Assembly: GCF_000005505.3 (NCBI RefSeq)
Contig: NC_016131.3
Location: 40,320,855 to 40,384,854, forward strand
DNA length: 64,000 bases
Direction: 5' to 3'
DNA from: Brachypodium distachyon
Taxonomy: Eukaryota > Streptophyta > Magnoliopsida > Poales > Poaceae
The translations under genes and the position numbers were made by a program. The notes beneath the pieces were generated by a model, which saw only the letters and a list, made by a program, of their open reading frames with translations, had not been told where the DNA came from and did not search any database. Below, one piece after another: positions 33,916 to 43,953 of this stretch. Each line of letters starts with the position of its first letter. The stretch's first letter is position 1.

Positions 33916-34283
33916 TTGGATAGCATTGTTGGCATGCCCCTGAGCCCGAAGCCTTCCTTACGATGTGATCGGCGCGAGCTAGTTCAACGGCTTTCTTCGT
34001 GTCCGTGGCCCCTGCCTTGGGCGCGCACGGCCGTGTCGGTGTGCCAGGGGCACCGAAGCACGGGTTGGATCAGGATTTCCAACTGAAAATTATCATGCAA
34101 AGAAAAGTGTTAATCAGAGATCTACACGAGCATTGCATGTTTATTTCCTGACCTCCAATTGGTGTGGAGCATGCTGTTGCGCACGAACGAGCTGGTTGGC
34201 ACCACTACAAAGCTGTGCTCGTTGCCTCCAAGTGCGACTGAAGAGTAGCTGCATACCATGACGCACGGTGGCAGAGGAACATG
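33916..34283 (-). pseudogene. Aspartic protease copy 2, 5' fragment
   Basis: Matches copy 1 from 19,230 to 19,640: the start of exon 2, the short intron and exon 1. Exon 1 has a two-base deletion (near 34,184), and exon 2 a one-base deletion in the HRHGPC region (near 34,031); both shift the frame. A MITE sits at the start codon. The intron splice sites are still recognisable. Confidence 0.85.
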
Positions 34284-34285
34284 TA

Positions 34286-34393
34286 ATCTCCCCGTCCCAT
34301 ATTAAATGATTCAAATTTGATCAAATATGGATGTATCTATGACTAAAAAACATCACATATAATAAAAAGTCACTTGATATATGATGGATGGAA
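34286..34393. mobile_element. Stowaway-like MITE at the start codon of protease copy 2
   Basis: 108 bp between TA dinucleotides (34284-34285 and 34394-34395). Left end ATCTCCCCGTCCCATATTAA, right end GATGGATGGAA; the inverted match is weak beyond the tips. Copy 1 shows the uninterrupted GCCATGGTTGTAC at the matching place. Confidence 0.65.
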
Positions 34394-34408
34394 TATGATT
34401 GTACTGTA

Positions 34409-34490
34409 GGTTCTCTCTTGCTGATGAAATGTGATGATCAATTCCTGAAGGTTCTCTCTTGCTGATGAAATGTGATGATCAATTCCTGAT
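34409..34490. repeat. Perfect 41-bp tandem duplication
   Basis: GGTTCTCTCTTGCTGATGAA and the following 21 bases occur twice in a row (34409-34449 and 34450-34490). Copy 1 has the motif once (about 19,655-19,680). A recent local duplication in the dead copy 2 promoter. Confidence 0.85.
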
Positions 34491-35963
34491 GAAGTGCAAT
34501 TGATCAAATGGGTACGTTATTTAACGGCCAAATGTGGTGAGAATTTTTGTTTTGGACCGATCGACGGCCACGCGAGGAAATGTACGGAGAAAACGAGACA
34601 AGGCTGACCGTTTCTTCCATCGTCCTCTGTATGTACGCGTTCACTTGTCCTATTGTCCTTGGCAATGTAGGTCCACAATTAATCTGTTTTGCGCGCGTTG
34701 GCGGATGCCAACAATTGGCGTCACAAACATCATTCGATCCTTCCGATAAAACAAAAACCGATCAAAAAAACCCCATCAAAAAACGATAAAAAAACATCAT
34801 TCGATCCAAATGCTGATTATTAAACTAATGTGATCGATCATTCGTCAACTGCAATTTTTTAGTCAACCACTGAACTGGAGAATGCTTCTTTCGCTGATTA
34901 TCAATACCACCACGCTACCTGCTTAACAGTTAACACAACCTTTTGTTTGTGAGATGTAAATGATCAGGTATTCCCTCAAAAAAAAAATCACAACTTGCTC
35001 ACTAAATTTTGTGTTAACTAACCTCTAAACTACCTCAGCACTGGCAGTTAATAAATCCATCCCATCGCACACGATTTTCGCTGCTGTCCATTTCAGTGAG
35101 CCTATGATCTCCTCTGATATCACGTAGTACGACTCTGAAGCCTATGATCAGCTGCTATTCTCAGATCTATAATCTGTGTAAAGTTAATCCTCACTATAAA
35201 TCATTAAATGTTTACGAGCTCAACATGCAAAGTGTTTATATCATTCAAGTTGATCCTCACTAAACATAAAATGCAAAGTATATCATTAGGTTGGTCCCCA
35301 CTAAACTCCATCGCATACATTAAGAAATTCACCAAGCACATGTGTCGTATGCTTGTTAAACTTTTAGACCATCACATGTAGTCATATAGGTTGCCACTGT
35401 CTCCACGGCGTAGATGGTATACCTACCGTCTTTTAGATCGTCTCTCGCAAGAAAATGTGCATACCCATGTTTGAATTCCTGGCTCCGCCCTTGACTTGGG
35501 CTTTGATCATTTACATCATAGTGCTTTCTCTTCTTTTTTAACACAACAATTTCTTAATGTATGCGATGGAGTATATAAAGCATACACCTCGACACTGCCA
35601 GCGCCAAATGAACACCAAAACATGTAAAACAACGGTCGTGTATTTGGTGACTAAACAAGACACAAACTATATAAGAAAATCGATCGACATGATCTCAGCA
35701 ACATATAAATAATACATAAACTCTACAAGAGTAGCTAATTAAGCAATACACAAACTTTAAAATCTTATCCAGGAATATACAACTAGCAGTACTTTGCCAA
35801 AATACCTGGGTATGCATTGCATACCCAGGCATTAGGCTGGCTCCGCCAGTGGCCCAAGTAAATGTCGGGCGTATAATCAATTGGCGCGTAAAACGAGACA
35901 TATGGTGAAATTTCTGATTTTTTTTGTACGTTTGCTCTATGTACAACCGCCTTTCTTAAAAAA

Positions 35964-35990
35964 CTAGATGATGCCCCGCACGTTGCTGCA
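35964..35990 (-). mobile_element. Candidate Helitron 3' end
   Basis: On the minus strand the sequence reads GCAGCAACGTGCGGGGCATC then ATCTAG, followed by T. A CTAG terminus beside a T and a GC-rich potential hairpin just upstream are Helitron 3' features, and this consensus is common in grasses. The stem is weak, and no matching 5' end is found. Confidence 0.4.
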
Positions 35991-36672
35991 AATTTTTTTA
36001 CTTAACATATTCAGCAACTGAGTAACAACGAAAAGAGTATCCTGTGTGTGTGTGTGTGTGTATATCTCACAGATTCTTTACTTTCTGGACACCAACAAAG
36101 TTAAAGCATTATCTAAGAATGGCACCAAATGTTTATCGGTTCACTTGGCAAGGGAATTTCAACGCTCAGCTATAACCCGAAAGAATTTTGCAAACAAACA
36201 AAAACCTTATGGTCTAACTAAATAACAAAAAAAACACAATCATTTCATTACTTTGTACTAAATTCAAGATACTTCTTATGGATCAGTGAGAGTATATAAA
36301 AAATAATCATTACATCTTATGTAACTAACTAACCATCTGATATCTTGATTGACATCTATGATATTAACTAGCAACAATATGCATGTGCAAAGAAAATACA
36401 TTTAGTAATGAGATCCCTATATAATAGGTGTGAACAAATTGATGATGTGACATGGTTACATGTGTAGAAAAAATATTTAGTGTGGATGCCTTGATGGCAA
36501 GTTGCATGTATACCTGGGCAAACCCCGGGCCGGGCTTCATAAAAACCCGACAGTCAAACCTGAAGCCCGAGCCCGGCCCGGCCCGAAACCCCGAAAATAG
36601 GCCATTTAAGCATTAAAATAATTATTTTCGGAATAAATAAATGATTTTTTATACCTATTTTTCCTAAAAAAA

Positions 36673-36703
36673 CTAGTCCAGCCGCCCTCGCAAATGCGAG
36701 GGC
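36673..36703 (-). mobile_element. Candidate Helitron 3' end with perfect hairpin
   Basis: The palindrome GCCCTCGCA-AA-TGCGAGGGC (36684-36703) has a nine-base-pair stem. On the minus strand it is followed 7 bases later by CTAG and then T, the classic Helitron 3' arrangement. The element would extend to the right; the 5' TC end is not located. Confidence 0.5.
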
Positions 36704-37913
36704 AGCACCTTTAGTGCCCATTATTTCAATTTTAAATTGAAAACAGCAGACCTAGTACTTTTTGGCATACAGGAAAATGAATTAAAACTTCAACATTTGT
36801 ATTAATCAATAAACCTGATAATCAAGAAAAATGGTTGATTCTTTCCACTCTTTATTGACATTCTTTCTACTCTCACGTGACTGTTCATCTATGGAAGTAG
36901 CTCCTCAGTTGCTTAATCTGTACACCATTCACATCAAAATCTCTTTTAATTCGATGTAACAAAACTATTTTCTTAGTGACATTGACAGACTCACCTGAGA
37001 ACTTTTAAATAGAAGAGAGATACATACCATATCTATTTGCCAGCAGTCAGTTTAAATTGGAAGAGCAATAATAGTAAGGGAAAATTAGAGCTTCATTTTC
37101 TTTTACAAAGGAATTGCAGATGCACTTGATTAAAATATTTTCGTCCAATTTCTACAAAAAATTCTTTGGTACATATAACTTCGAAAGGAATAAAGAAATC
37201 TAGGGAATGGACTTACAACAAATCATGGAGAACGTAAAACAGTTTCCATGGACAAACTAATCCACAACTCTAAATGCACAATCATCTATGTTTGCGAAAA
37301 GAGAAAATGGTAGCCAATAGGTACTGTTGTACTTATGCCCTTGCTATCTAGTTGGTGAGTTTTCACACCATGGCGAGTTCTTTGCAACCGTGCCTGATGA
37401 AGATGATCATATATTACCTCGGTACCGAGTAGATAATGAAGATGGCCACATATACATGCAATTCACCTGTCAATAATTATAGCTATAAATGTGAAGTTTA
37501 AAAACATTAAGATTGAATGCAAATATTCAGAATTTCATAATTGAGATGACAACATCCAACTCATCCTTTTGCCTTCCCAAGTAACCGGAAAGAAAAATGC
37601 ATGTTAAATCTCCAAGCCAGATGGCAAAATCAAACTAAAATAATTCCTTATGAATGTAAACAAATGATTTACTGTCTACTCCGGGAACAAACCAACCAAC
37701 GTGCTAAGGTCCAAAGCATTGTTGAAAAAAAAACGTCTTATAAAAGGGAACACTTAAAGAATGTTTTTTGTTCTAATTCCATGACATGAATAATTTGTAA
37801 ACTCTCGAAAGAGATTAAAAAAACCATTTTGTAGACATGCGGAGCAAGTGCTAAAGCTTACCCATATCATGATTTTTACATAAAAGCAAATTGAACCCAA
37901 GAAGTAAGAATTA

Positions 37914-38026
37914 CTCCCTCTGATCCTAAATTCTTGACTCAAATTTGCCCAAATATGGATGTATGTATTCTTAAAAAGCGTCTAGATACATGCAATATTT
38001 TGACAACAATTTAGGATCGGAGGGAG
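37914..38026. mobile_element. Stowaway MITE
   Basis: 113 bp between TA dinucleotides (37912-37913 and 38027-38028). The ends pair closely: CTCCCTCTGATCCTAAATTC on the left against GATCGGAGGGAG preceded by AATTTAG on the right. A near-consensus Stowaway. Confidence 0.88.
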
Positions 38027-40105
38027 TATATAATTTTCAATGCTATTACAAATGGGCCAGCTTCATCTTTAACCAAGCTGCCGACACATATGCTGAAACT
38101 TGTTTTAAAAGTGCTAGGAAAAAACTTGCCAGTTTCATCAAACAATGCATGAACTGTGGTATAGAACATACATACAACTTCATTGTTATTCTCTATGCTC
38201 AAATCATGAAATGAGTAGCTTGTCCGGGAAAAGGGATGGGTAGTTTTGTAGGAGGTCGCAAGCAAATTCTTGCCAAATATCACTAAAGTTGCCAAGTTTA
38301 AGAAGAACAGGATACTATTTACATCTGTTATGTATATGATCCATTGAGAAAGGTATTAACCTTCTGAACAAACATATATAATCAATAGAATCGAAGTTAC
38401 AGAAAAAAGGCAGGAATGTGAAAAGTACTCGGTTTTGGGTTCATTTATAATAATAAAAAATACACAATAGAGCTAGGTAAAGCATGAAATACACAATAGA
38501 TAATAGAGTGCAACCTCAAGTGTAACAACACATGGCATTCTCAGCTCAGTAGATCTACTTTGGGATACCAACCGAAGAAAAATCTTACGTCGGAGCTTAA
38601 ACTTGAATGCGCAACTATAAGAAATGGTAGCCTTGAAAGAAAATACTTTATGTCTATTTTCCTGTATAAACTAAAGTAATTTATTTTGCATTTGCAGAAC
38701 TCGACTAATGTATATATCAACCTGACATGTTTTTTTTATATCAAGAAAAACTTCTGATGAAGCCGAACTTATTGTTGTGAGTGTAATCATGGATAATTCG
38801 AAACGAAAGACAAATTACCCCAGAGTTGCCTTTTGAAGTTTTCAATTTCTTTTATCTGCAATACATTAAATCTGAGTCATGACTTCACCTACAGATAATA
38901 AACATGATGCAGTTTTTACCTCTGGTGGTGTTATATCTTGGGATAGCTAAGCACACAGTTGCTCATAAGCACAATTACACACAACACTTTGTATGTCAGC
39001 CCTTCCTTAACAGAAACAGAAAGTGTCTGATCAGTTGACAGATATGGTTAAACAATTCTAGTGATTCTTTTGTACATAAATCAAACATTCGAGGAAACTT
39101 TGTATAGGAAGATTGAAGGACAGAAAAAAGAGACAACCTGACACATCAACGAAGAAAGCCAACGTACATGCTTTACCAGATGTGGTGTGCCTTGAGAGGA
39201 TTTTTGGCTCCTAAGCTCTAGCGATCCTTTTATTTTATATTTAATAGTGCGTTTATAAGTTTCAAGGGATTCAAAAATATGACACTTGTGATGATTTAGA
39301 ATATTACATAGTAGCTGCATTTTTTGCTGATGTAGACCACCACTTTTCCTTTCCCTGCAAATGAAAGCATATTTTCATGAAAATGTACAAATGCATAGTG
39401 TGTTCCCAATAAAGAGATTGTTTGGAGATATTTGAAACTTGTAGATGCACCTCTTGATATGTATTTTTTCAAATAAAGAGATCTCTCAAGCTTGGGAGTT
39501 AAAAGCAATTGTTTGATGTATTGTGCCATCAATTAATCTAGCACGGGGACCACACACATGTGCGAGTCTGATGACCTAATCTACGTGGTTAAATAGATTG
39601 TCAAGAGTGTTGGTCTAAATGTCAGGTGTATTTTTGGTGCTAACATAAGTGTTTTATAAAAAATAGGTGTTTTATAAAAAATTAGTAAAAACCTGTAAGT
39701 CCATTCCATCCACCATGACGGTGAGATAATAAGTCATTGTTTTAGTTCTCTGCTACGCTTTCTATGGTGTCATGTGTTGTGTATTACATATCATGACAGT
39801 CAACTAAGCAGCTGTACGTGCTAATCATACCATCACCCACTCTTTTAGCAGACAAAGGAACCGAAGCTAAAAAGAACCAAACAAAAAATATTGCATAGGC
39901 ACACAACACATATAGCCAACTAATAATAAATGATAGATTAATACTGCAATTACATGAGAGTGTTTACCCATCTGTACTTATACAAATATCATAATCTATT
40001 CTGAACAAATAAAACATAAATGGAAGAGCAGGTAGCACAAATAAAACATCAATAGAAGAGCAGGTCATAATTTTTTGGTGTTAATTACATCTTTTCCATT
40101 TTATG

Positions 40106-40830
40106 CTAGCTCGCATTTTGTCGAGTAGTTGGGGTAGAATATGATAACCTAGTAGCCAACAGTGAGCTGACTGCCTGCGACTCCTCCGCGGCAGTCAGCT
40201 CATGTTTCCATGCCGTCGTCTTCTTCACTGAGTTCATAACGGCGAAGGGAGGAAGACTCGGGTCGGCATCCGGCGATTCGACTCGGACATAAAACCACTT
40301 CGACCTCCAATGCTGCACAGATTCACGCTGTTGGAGGGCTAAGTAGTTCACATCCGACCTCACCTGAAAGTTGGCGCTTCCCACAGAGTCAGCCTTCTGG
40401 CCTTTGATCATGAAGATCGTTTTCCAGAGCCCCCAATGTGGGCTCACTCCCAGATAACACTTGTACACGTGATGAAGCACGCAACGTGCAAGTAGGAATT
40501 GGGAGAAAGATCATGCAGCTGCAGCCCGTAGGCCAAGAGCATAGCACGGAAGAAGGAGTGAAGGGGGAACGAAAGCCCCCAAATCACATAATCGAAGAAG
40601 ACTACCCGCTCTCCCACTAGCAGGCGAGGAGCCTCTTCCTCAACAGGGAGGCGAACGGCGTCACCAAATGGCAGGAGGCCCTCCTCCTGCAGTTCAGAGA
40701 TTTTCTCTGGCTGTGCAACCAATGGCGGCTAGGCAGGGGCGCCCTTGCTGGTGTCCCCTTCACCGGAGCTAGGCTTCGAACCGGCCTTGCCCTTGCCGGT
40801 GCCAAGGATGTGCTGGACCTCGACGACCAT
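40106..40830 (-). pseudogene. Transposase_28-type antisense ORF, 5' fragment
   Basis: It starts at the ATG at 40,830 with a short basic leader. An in-frame TAG (near 40,730) is followed by LLVGERVVFFDYVIWGLSFP and FGLQLHDLSPNSYLHVACF-like sequence (Transposase_28/PF04195-like). A frameshift near 40,455 leads to GVSPHWGLWKTIF, then WRSKWFYVRVESPDADPSLP and a diverged end. It is the same kind of ORF as in the Tat element, but no gag or pol of that lineage adjoins it. Homologous to 58,600-59,016. Confidence 0.75.
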
Positions 40831-40870
40831 GAAACGGCAAGGGAGCGGGTCGACGGGGCAGACACTCGGG

Positions 40871-40911
40871 TGCAGCGTAACGGACGTGACCCATGCGGTG
40901 TGGCGGTGCGC
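40871..40911 (+). repeat. GC-rich dispersed repeat, copy A, left part
   Basis: Begins TGCAGCGTAACGGACGTGAC and runs to GGTGCGC, where the CRM element has inserted. Continues at 48,885. Copies B (50,824-50,991) and C (61,508-61,608, minus) share the same start. Confidence 0.8.
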
Positions 40912-41865
40912 TGATGAGGACATCCCAAGTAATGATACAACCACAGCCCCTACAGCACCTACACCTCAAGTACCGGAGATACATGGACCAATTACTAGAG
41001 GTCGTGCACGACAACTAAATTATCAGGTACTTTCGTTCCTCGGTACTTCATTTAATATTAATGAGAATATGCTGCCGCCTAAGATGGGTTCTTTTACGTG
41101 TTTTAGGAATGAAGGACCTAGCTTGGACCTCAAGGATCAGCGTTGGACAGCAAACCATGGAGGTGGCAGCAAGGTGGCGGGAGTTAGCTCAAGTGTTGAT
41201 TTCAGAACATTGAAACCGCCATAAAGAGATGAGAAGAAGGCTGCATCCTCTTCATCAATGGGATTTCGGCCAAGTGGAGGATTCCCCCTCCAATGGGTAT
41301 CTATGGGCCAAAGATGAGAGTTATAACCTTGTTTTATTGGGCCTAAGGCCATGTAATAGGGTCCAGCCAATTTTTAGATGTTTTCGTTGTGTTTTAGGAG
41401 GATTCCTAGGCCGTTTCGGAGTCCCACAAGGGCCTGGCCGAAAACCACCTAGTTCCCCTCCTATTTATACCCCATGAGCCCCCCTATGGAGCCTGGGGTT
41501 TTGATTAGATAAAGTTTAGCCTTTGCTACTTTCGTGTAATCGCGTGTGTCGGTTAGACCACCTGTTTTACCGTCATCAAGACTCCAACTATATTGAGTAT
41601 TCAGATTCGTGAACCTTCATATCTCCTATTCGCAATTTCAGATTGCTTTTCATCTTGTTCTTGCTTGTTCTTCGATTGCTTGCAGGAACAAAGACCTTCG
41701 TGGTCAGGTTGATCGTGCCCCCGCGGAATCAATAACCTTCTGGAGTTGGTGTATCGATCACTAAGGCGCTGCCTCCTAGGTTGTAGTCGGATCGTCAACG
41801 TCACCTCCTACCAAATCTATAATTAGGTATCTCATCGAAAGATCGGGACACCCTCGAGGATATCA
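40912..41865 (+). repeat. 5' LTR of the CRM element
   Basis: 954 bp, TGATGAGG...TATCA. Contains a copy of the pol 3' end as an open frame up to a stop at about 41,222, and a TATTTATA-type promoter box at 41,461-41,469. It keeps 79 bp (about 41,768-41,846) that the 3' LTR lacks. Confidence 0.88.
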
Positions 41866-41867
41866 CG

Positions 41868-41879
41868 TGGTATTAGAGC
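41868..41879 (+). other. Primer-binding site of the CRM element
   Basis: TGGTATTAGAGC, two bases after the 5' LTR. It is one mismatch from TGGTATCAGAGC, the complement of the initiator methionine tRNA 3' end used by many plant gypsy elements. Confidence 0.85.
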
Positions 41880-41880
41880 T

Positions 41881-43396
41881 TAAGGTTGTTCGGTGAGATT
41901 TTTCCAGTTTATCCGTAGTTTAGATCTGTTTTTACCTATCGTCCAGAAAAAGCCAAACAAAAATTAGAATTAGTTACCTTGTCCTAGAACCAATCTGAGC
42001 CTTGCAATTTTCACATTAGTATTTGCATTGTTGAATCTTTGCTGCATTAATCGTGTCGAGTTGCTGGATTAGATTGGATCGTTTTTCAGATTTTTTTCTA
42101 CTAGATCGAACTTTCTTTTGGTTTTCTTGTTCTTCGTATGACGCAGGTTTCCTTCATCAATCTTCCGCCGCCAAACTTCCTGCCACACCATCGTCATAAT
42201 CTTCCGCCGCCACCATATCTTCCACCGAGTCCCTCTTCGAGTCCTACACCGAGTCCCTCGTCGAGTCCTACATTGAGTCGGCAAGTTATAGTTTTCAGCC
42301 GCGAGTTCAAATCCGAGTCCAATCAAGAGTGCTTTTGGAAAGTGTTTCATAATAGATCAAATTTTGTTTAGAGATCAAGTTGTTCAGAAAGTTGTGAAAA
42401 AAAAAAGAAGGGAAAGAAAAAAAAAAGGAAGAAAGAAAGAAAAAAAACGAAAAAAAAAGAGAAAGAGTTCGAGTCAGTTTCGGACCCGAGTCCGAGTAGA
42501 ATTTTAGTTTCGGGTGGGTTTGACCCGTGTTCAGTAAAACGGACGTATCGTTTGCATACCAACTCGGATTTGGACGTTCTTAGACTTTTTGGAAAGCTCA
42601 CGACGAAGCGCATCAGGAAATATCCAGCGCATCGCCCTGCACTTTGACCCTCAAATTCGGCCTCTAAGGTGGACTTTTCGAGCTCCAAAGTTTCTGCACC
42701 CATTTTACGGCACCGGGGCAGCGCAGTATATCTCAGTTTTCTCTACCGTCCGACCTCCGTTTTTAGTGATCTTGCACTTGTTGGAAAGCTTGTTTTGATA
42801 CGCTTCTAACCCATATTTTCTCATATTTTTCTGAGTTTTCCTTACTACAGCCTTTGGTATTCTCCTACAGACCGACGTGCAGCTTTCCGGTCTTAACTTC
42901 TTTTGCGTGAGTTTCTGGGGATAAAAAAAAAGAATAAGAAGCCAAACAGATGGCCACAAAAAGAAAAAAAAAGAGAAAAAAATATTCCCCAGAGATTTAC
43001 TTGTTTTACCTTTCATTTGATCTTTCCTTTCTACCTTTTTCAGTATCTAGGCTTAGTTAATTTCTGTAATTCATTCTTGTCGACTCCAACAACTAGGACT
43101 AGCATTTTTGAGTATATTTTCAACTTTGCATTGCTGATTTGATTATTCGCTTTTCCTTGCTACTCACATAAACCTCCAAGCTCCACAGATTCTACACCTA
43201 GGTTGGTTTGCCTCGAGGCATCGATACACTAATCTTCGGAGGGCTTGTTCTCATCGCTGGCCATCACCTTCCTGTTTGTTGGGTAAGAACGAGTAAGAAC
43301 TTGATTAAAAGTTGAGTGGAGTGATCTTTGGAACCCCACATCCTAGTAGTGCATAGGGACTTTTCGTTGTGATTTGTTTCTTGTTTTCTCCTAACG
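41881..43396 (+). other. CRM leader, non-coding
   Basis: About 1.5 kb from the primer site to the gag ATG at 43,397. It contains a purine tract at about 42,396-42,470 and a CT-rich patch near 42,165-42,280. The short open frames have no known domain. Confidence 0.7.
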
Positions 43397-43953
43397 ATGG
43401 CAGGTTCTGACGATGATTTTTGCAAGGCCACTCTCCACGCACAAAGGGCATTATTTCACATTTTGATCGCAAGCTTAGGCTCCGTAACGAGGAGCTGGAT
43501 GAGGACGTTCGGGTTGCGAATGAGAGACTTGGAACCTTGGAGAGCGCGCACATTGAAACAAATACCAAGCTAACATCTTTACAGAATTCTGTTGCTACCA
43601 TTAGTACTTCTCTGGCAGAAATCACGACGCAACTGGCGGCAATTGCTGCAACGACCATCGCTACACCGGGAGGAAACAATACACACAACCAGCGGACCGC
43701 TAATAACGGTACCTTCGCAAGCGAGGTTGAGGAGAACGACGACGACTACTCCGCGGATACGGAACACGACGGGGCCGTAAACCATCACAACGACTGTGAT
43801 CATCGCCGAACTCGTTTCAACCACCGAGGTATGGGACCGACACGACCTCACAGAGAGGAACATGACTTGCTGCATTCTATTAAACTTAAGGTTCCTCCTT
43901 TTGATGGAAAATATGACCCTGATGCTTACCTTACTATTTGCGTGACTTGTTAA
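43397..43953 (+). pseudogene. CRM gag N-terminal part, frameshifted and truncated
   Basis: The ATG at 43,397 opens MAGSDDD, like the CRM gag start, but the useful frame from about 43,420 is shifted. That frame has a heptad-like stretch (RLGTLESAHIETNTKLTSLQ), an acidic and His/Arg-rich segment, and VPPFDGKYDPDAYLT, the start of the gag core. At 43,935 the core stops and sequence jumps to RDLLKKLQQLRQG in another frame, so roughly 60 residues of gag core are deleted compared with relatives. Confidence 0.8.

Larger units (their letters stand above)
16365..35180. repeat. Tandem segmental duplication carrying the protease gene
   Basis: Copy 1 runs from about 16,365 to 20,261. Copy 2 runs from about 20,262 to 35,180, inflated by the insertions listed below. 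Shared blocks keep order and orientation: a downstream flank beginning AAGTAAGAT...GGATTTTAAAGCCC (16,375 and 20,275), a CTCTCCACCT...ACCATGCTCGACAAA block (17,640 and 20,540), the protease 3' end (18,115 and 21,115), the protease 5' end (19,230-19,640 and 33,931-34,283), and a promoter flank ending AGTTAATCCTC (20,250 and 35,180). Stripped of insertions the unit is about 3.9 kb. Divergence by eye is substantial, so the duplication is not recent. Confidence 0.85.
35181..40105. other. AT-rich region without genes
   Basis: About 4.9 kb with no coding frame I can support; the open frames are short and lack domains. It holds two candidate Helitron 3' ends, a Stowaway MITE, a (TG)n run (about 36,041-36,062) and a GGGCCGGGC / GCCCGGCCC-rich patch near 36,515-36,590 of the kind seen at some hAT ends. 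Confidence 0.6.
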
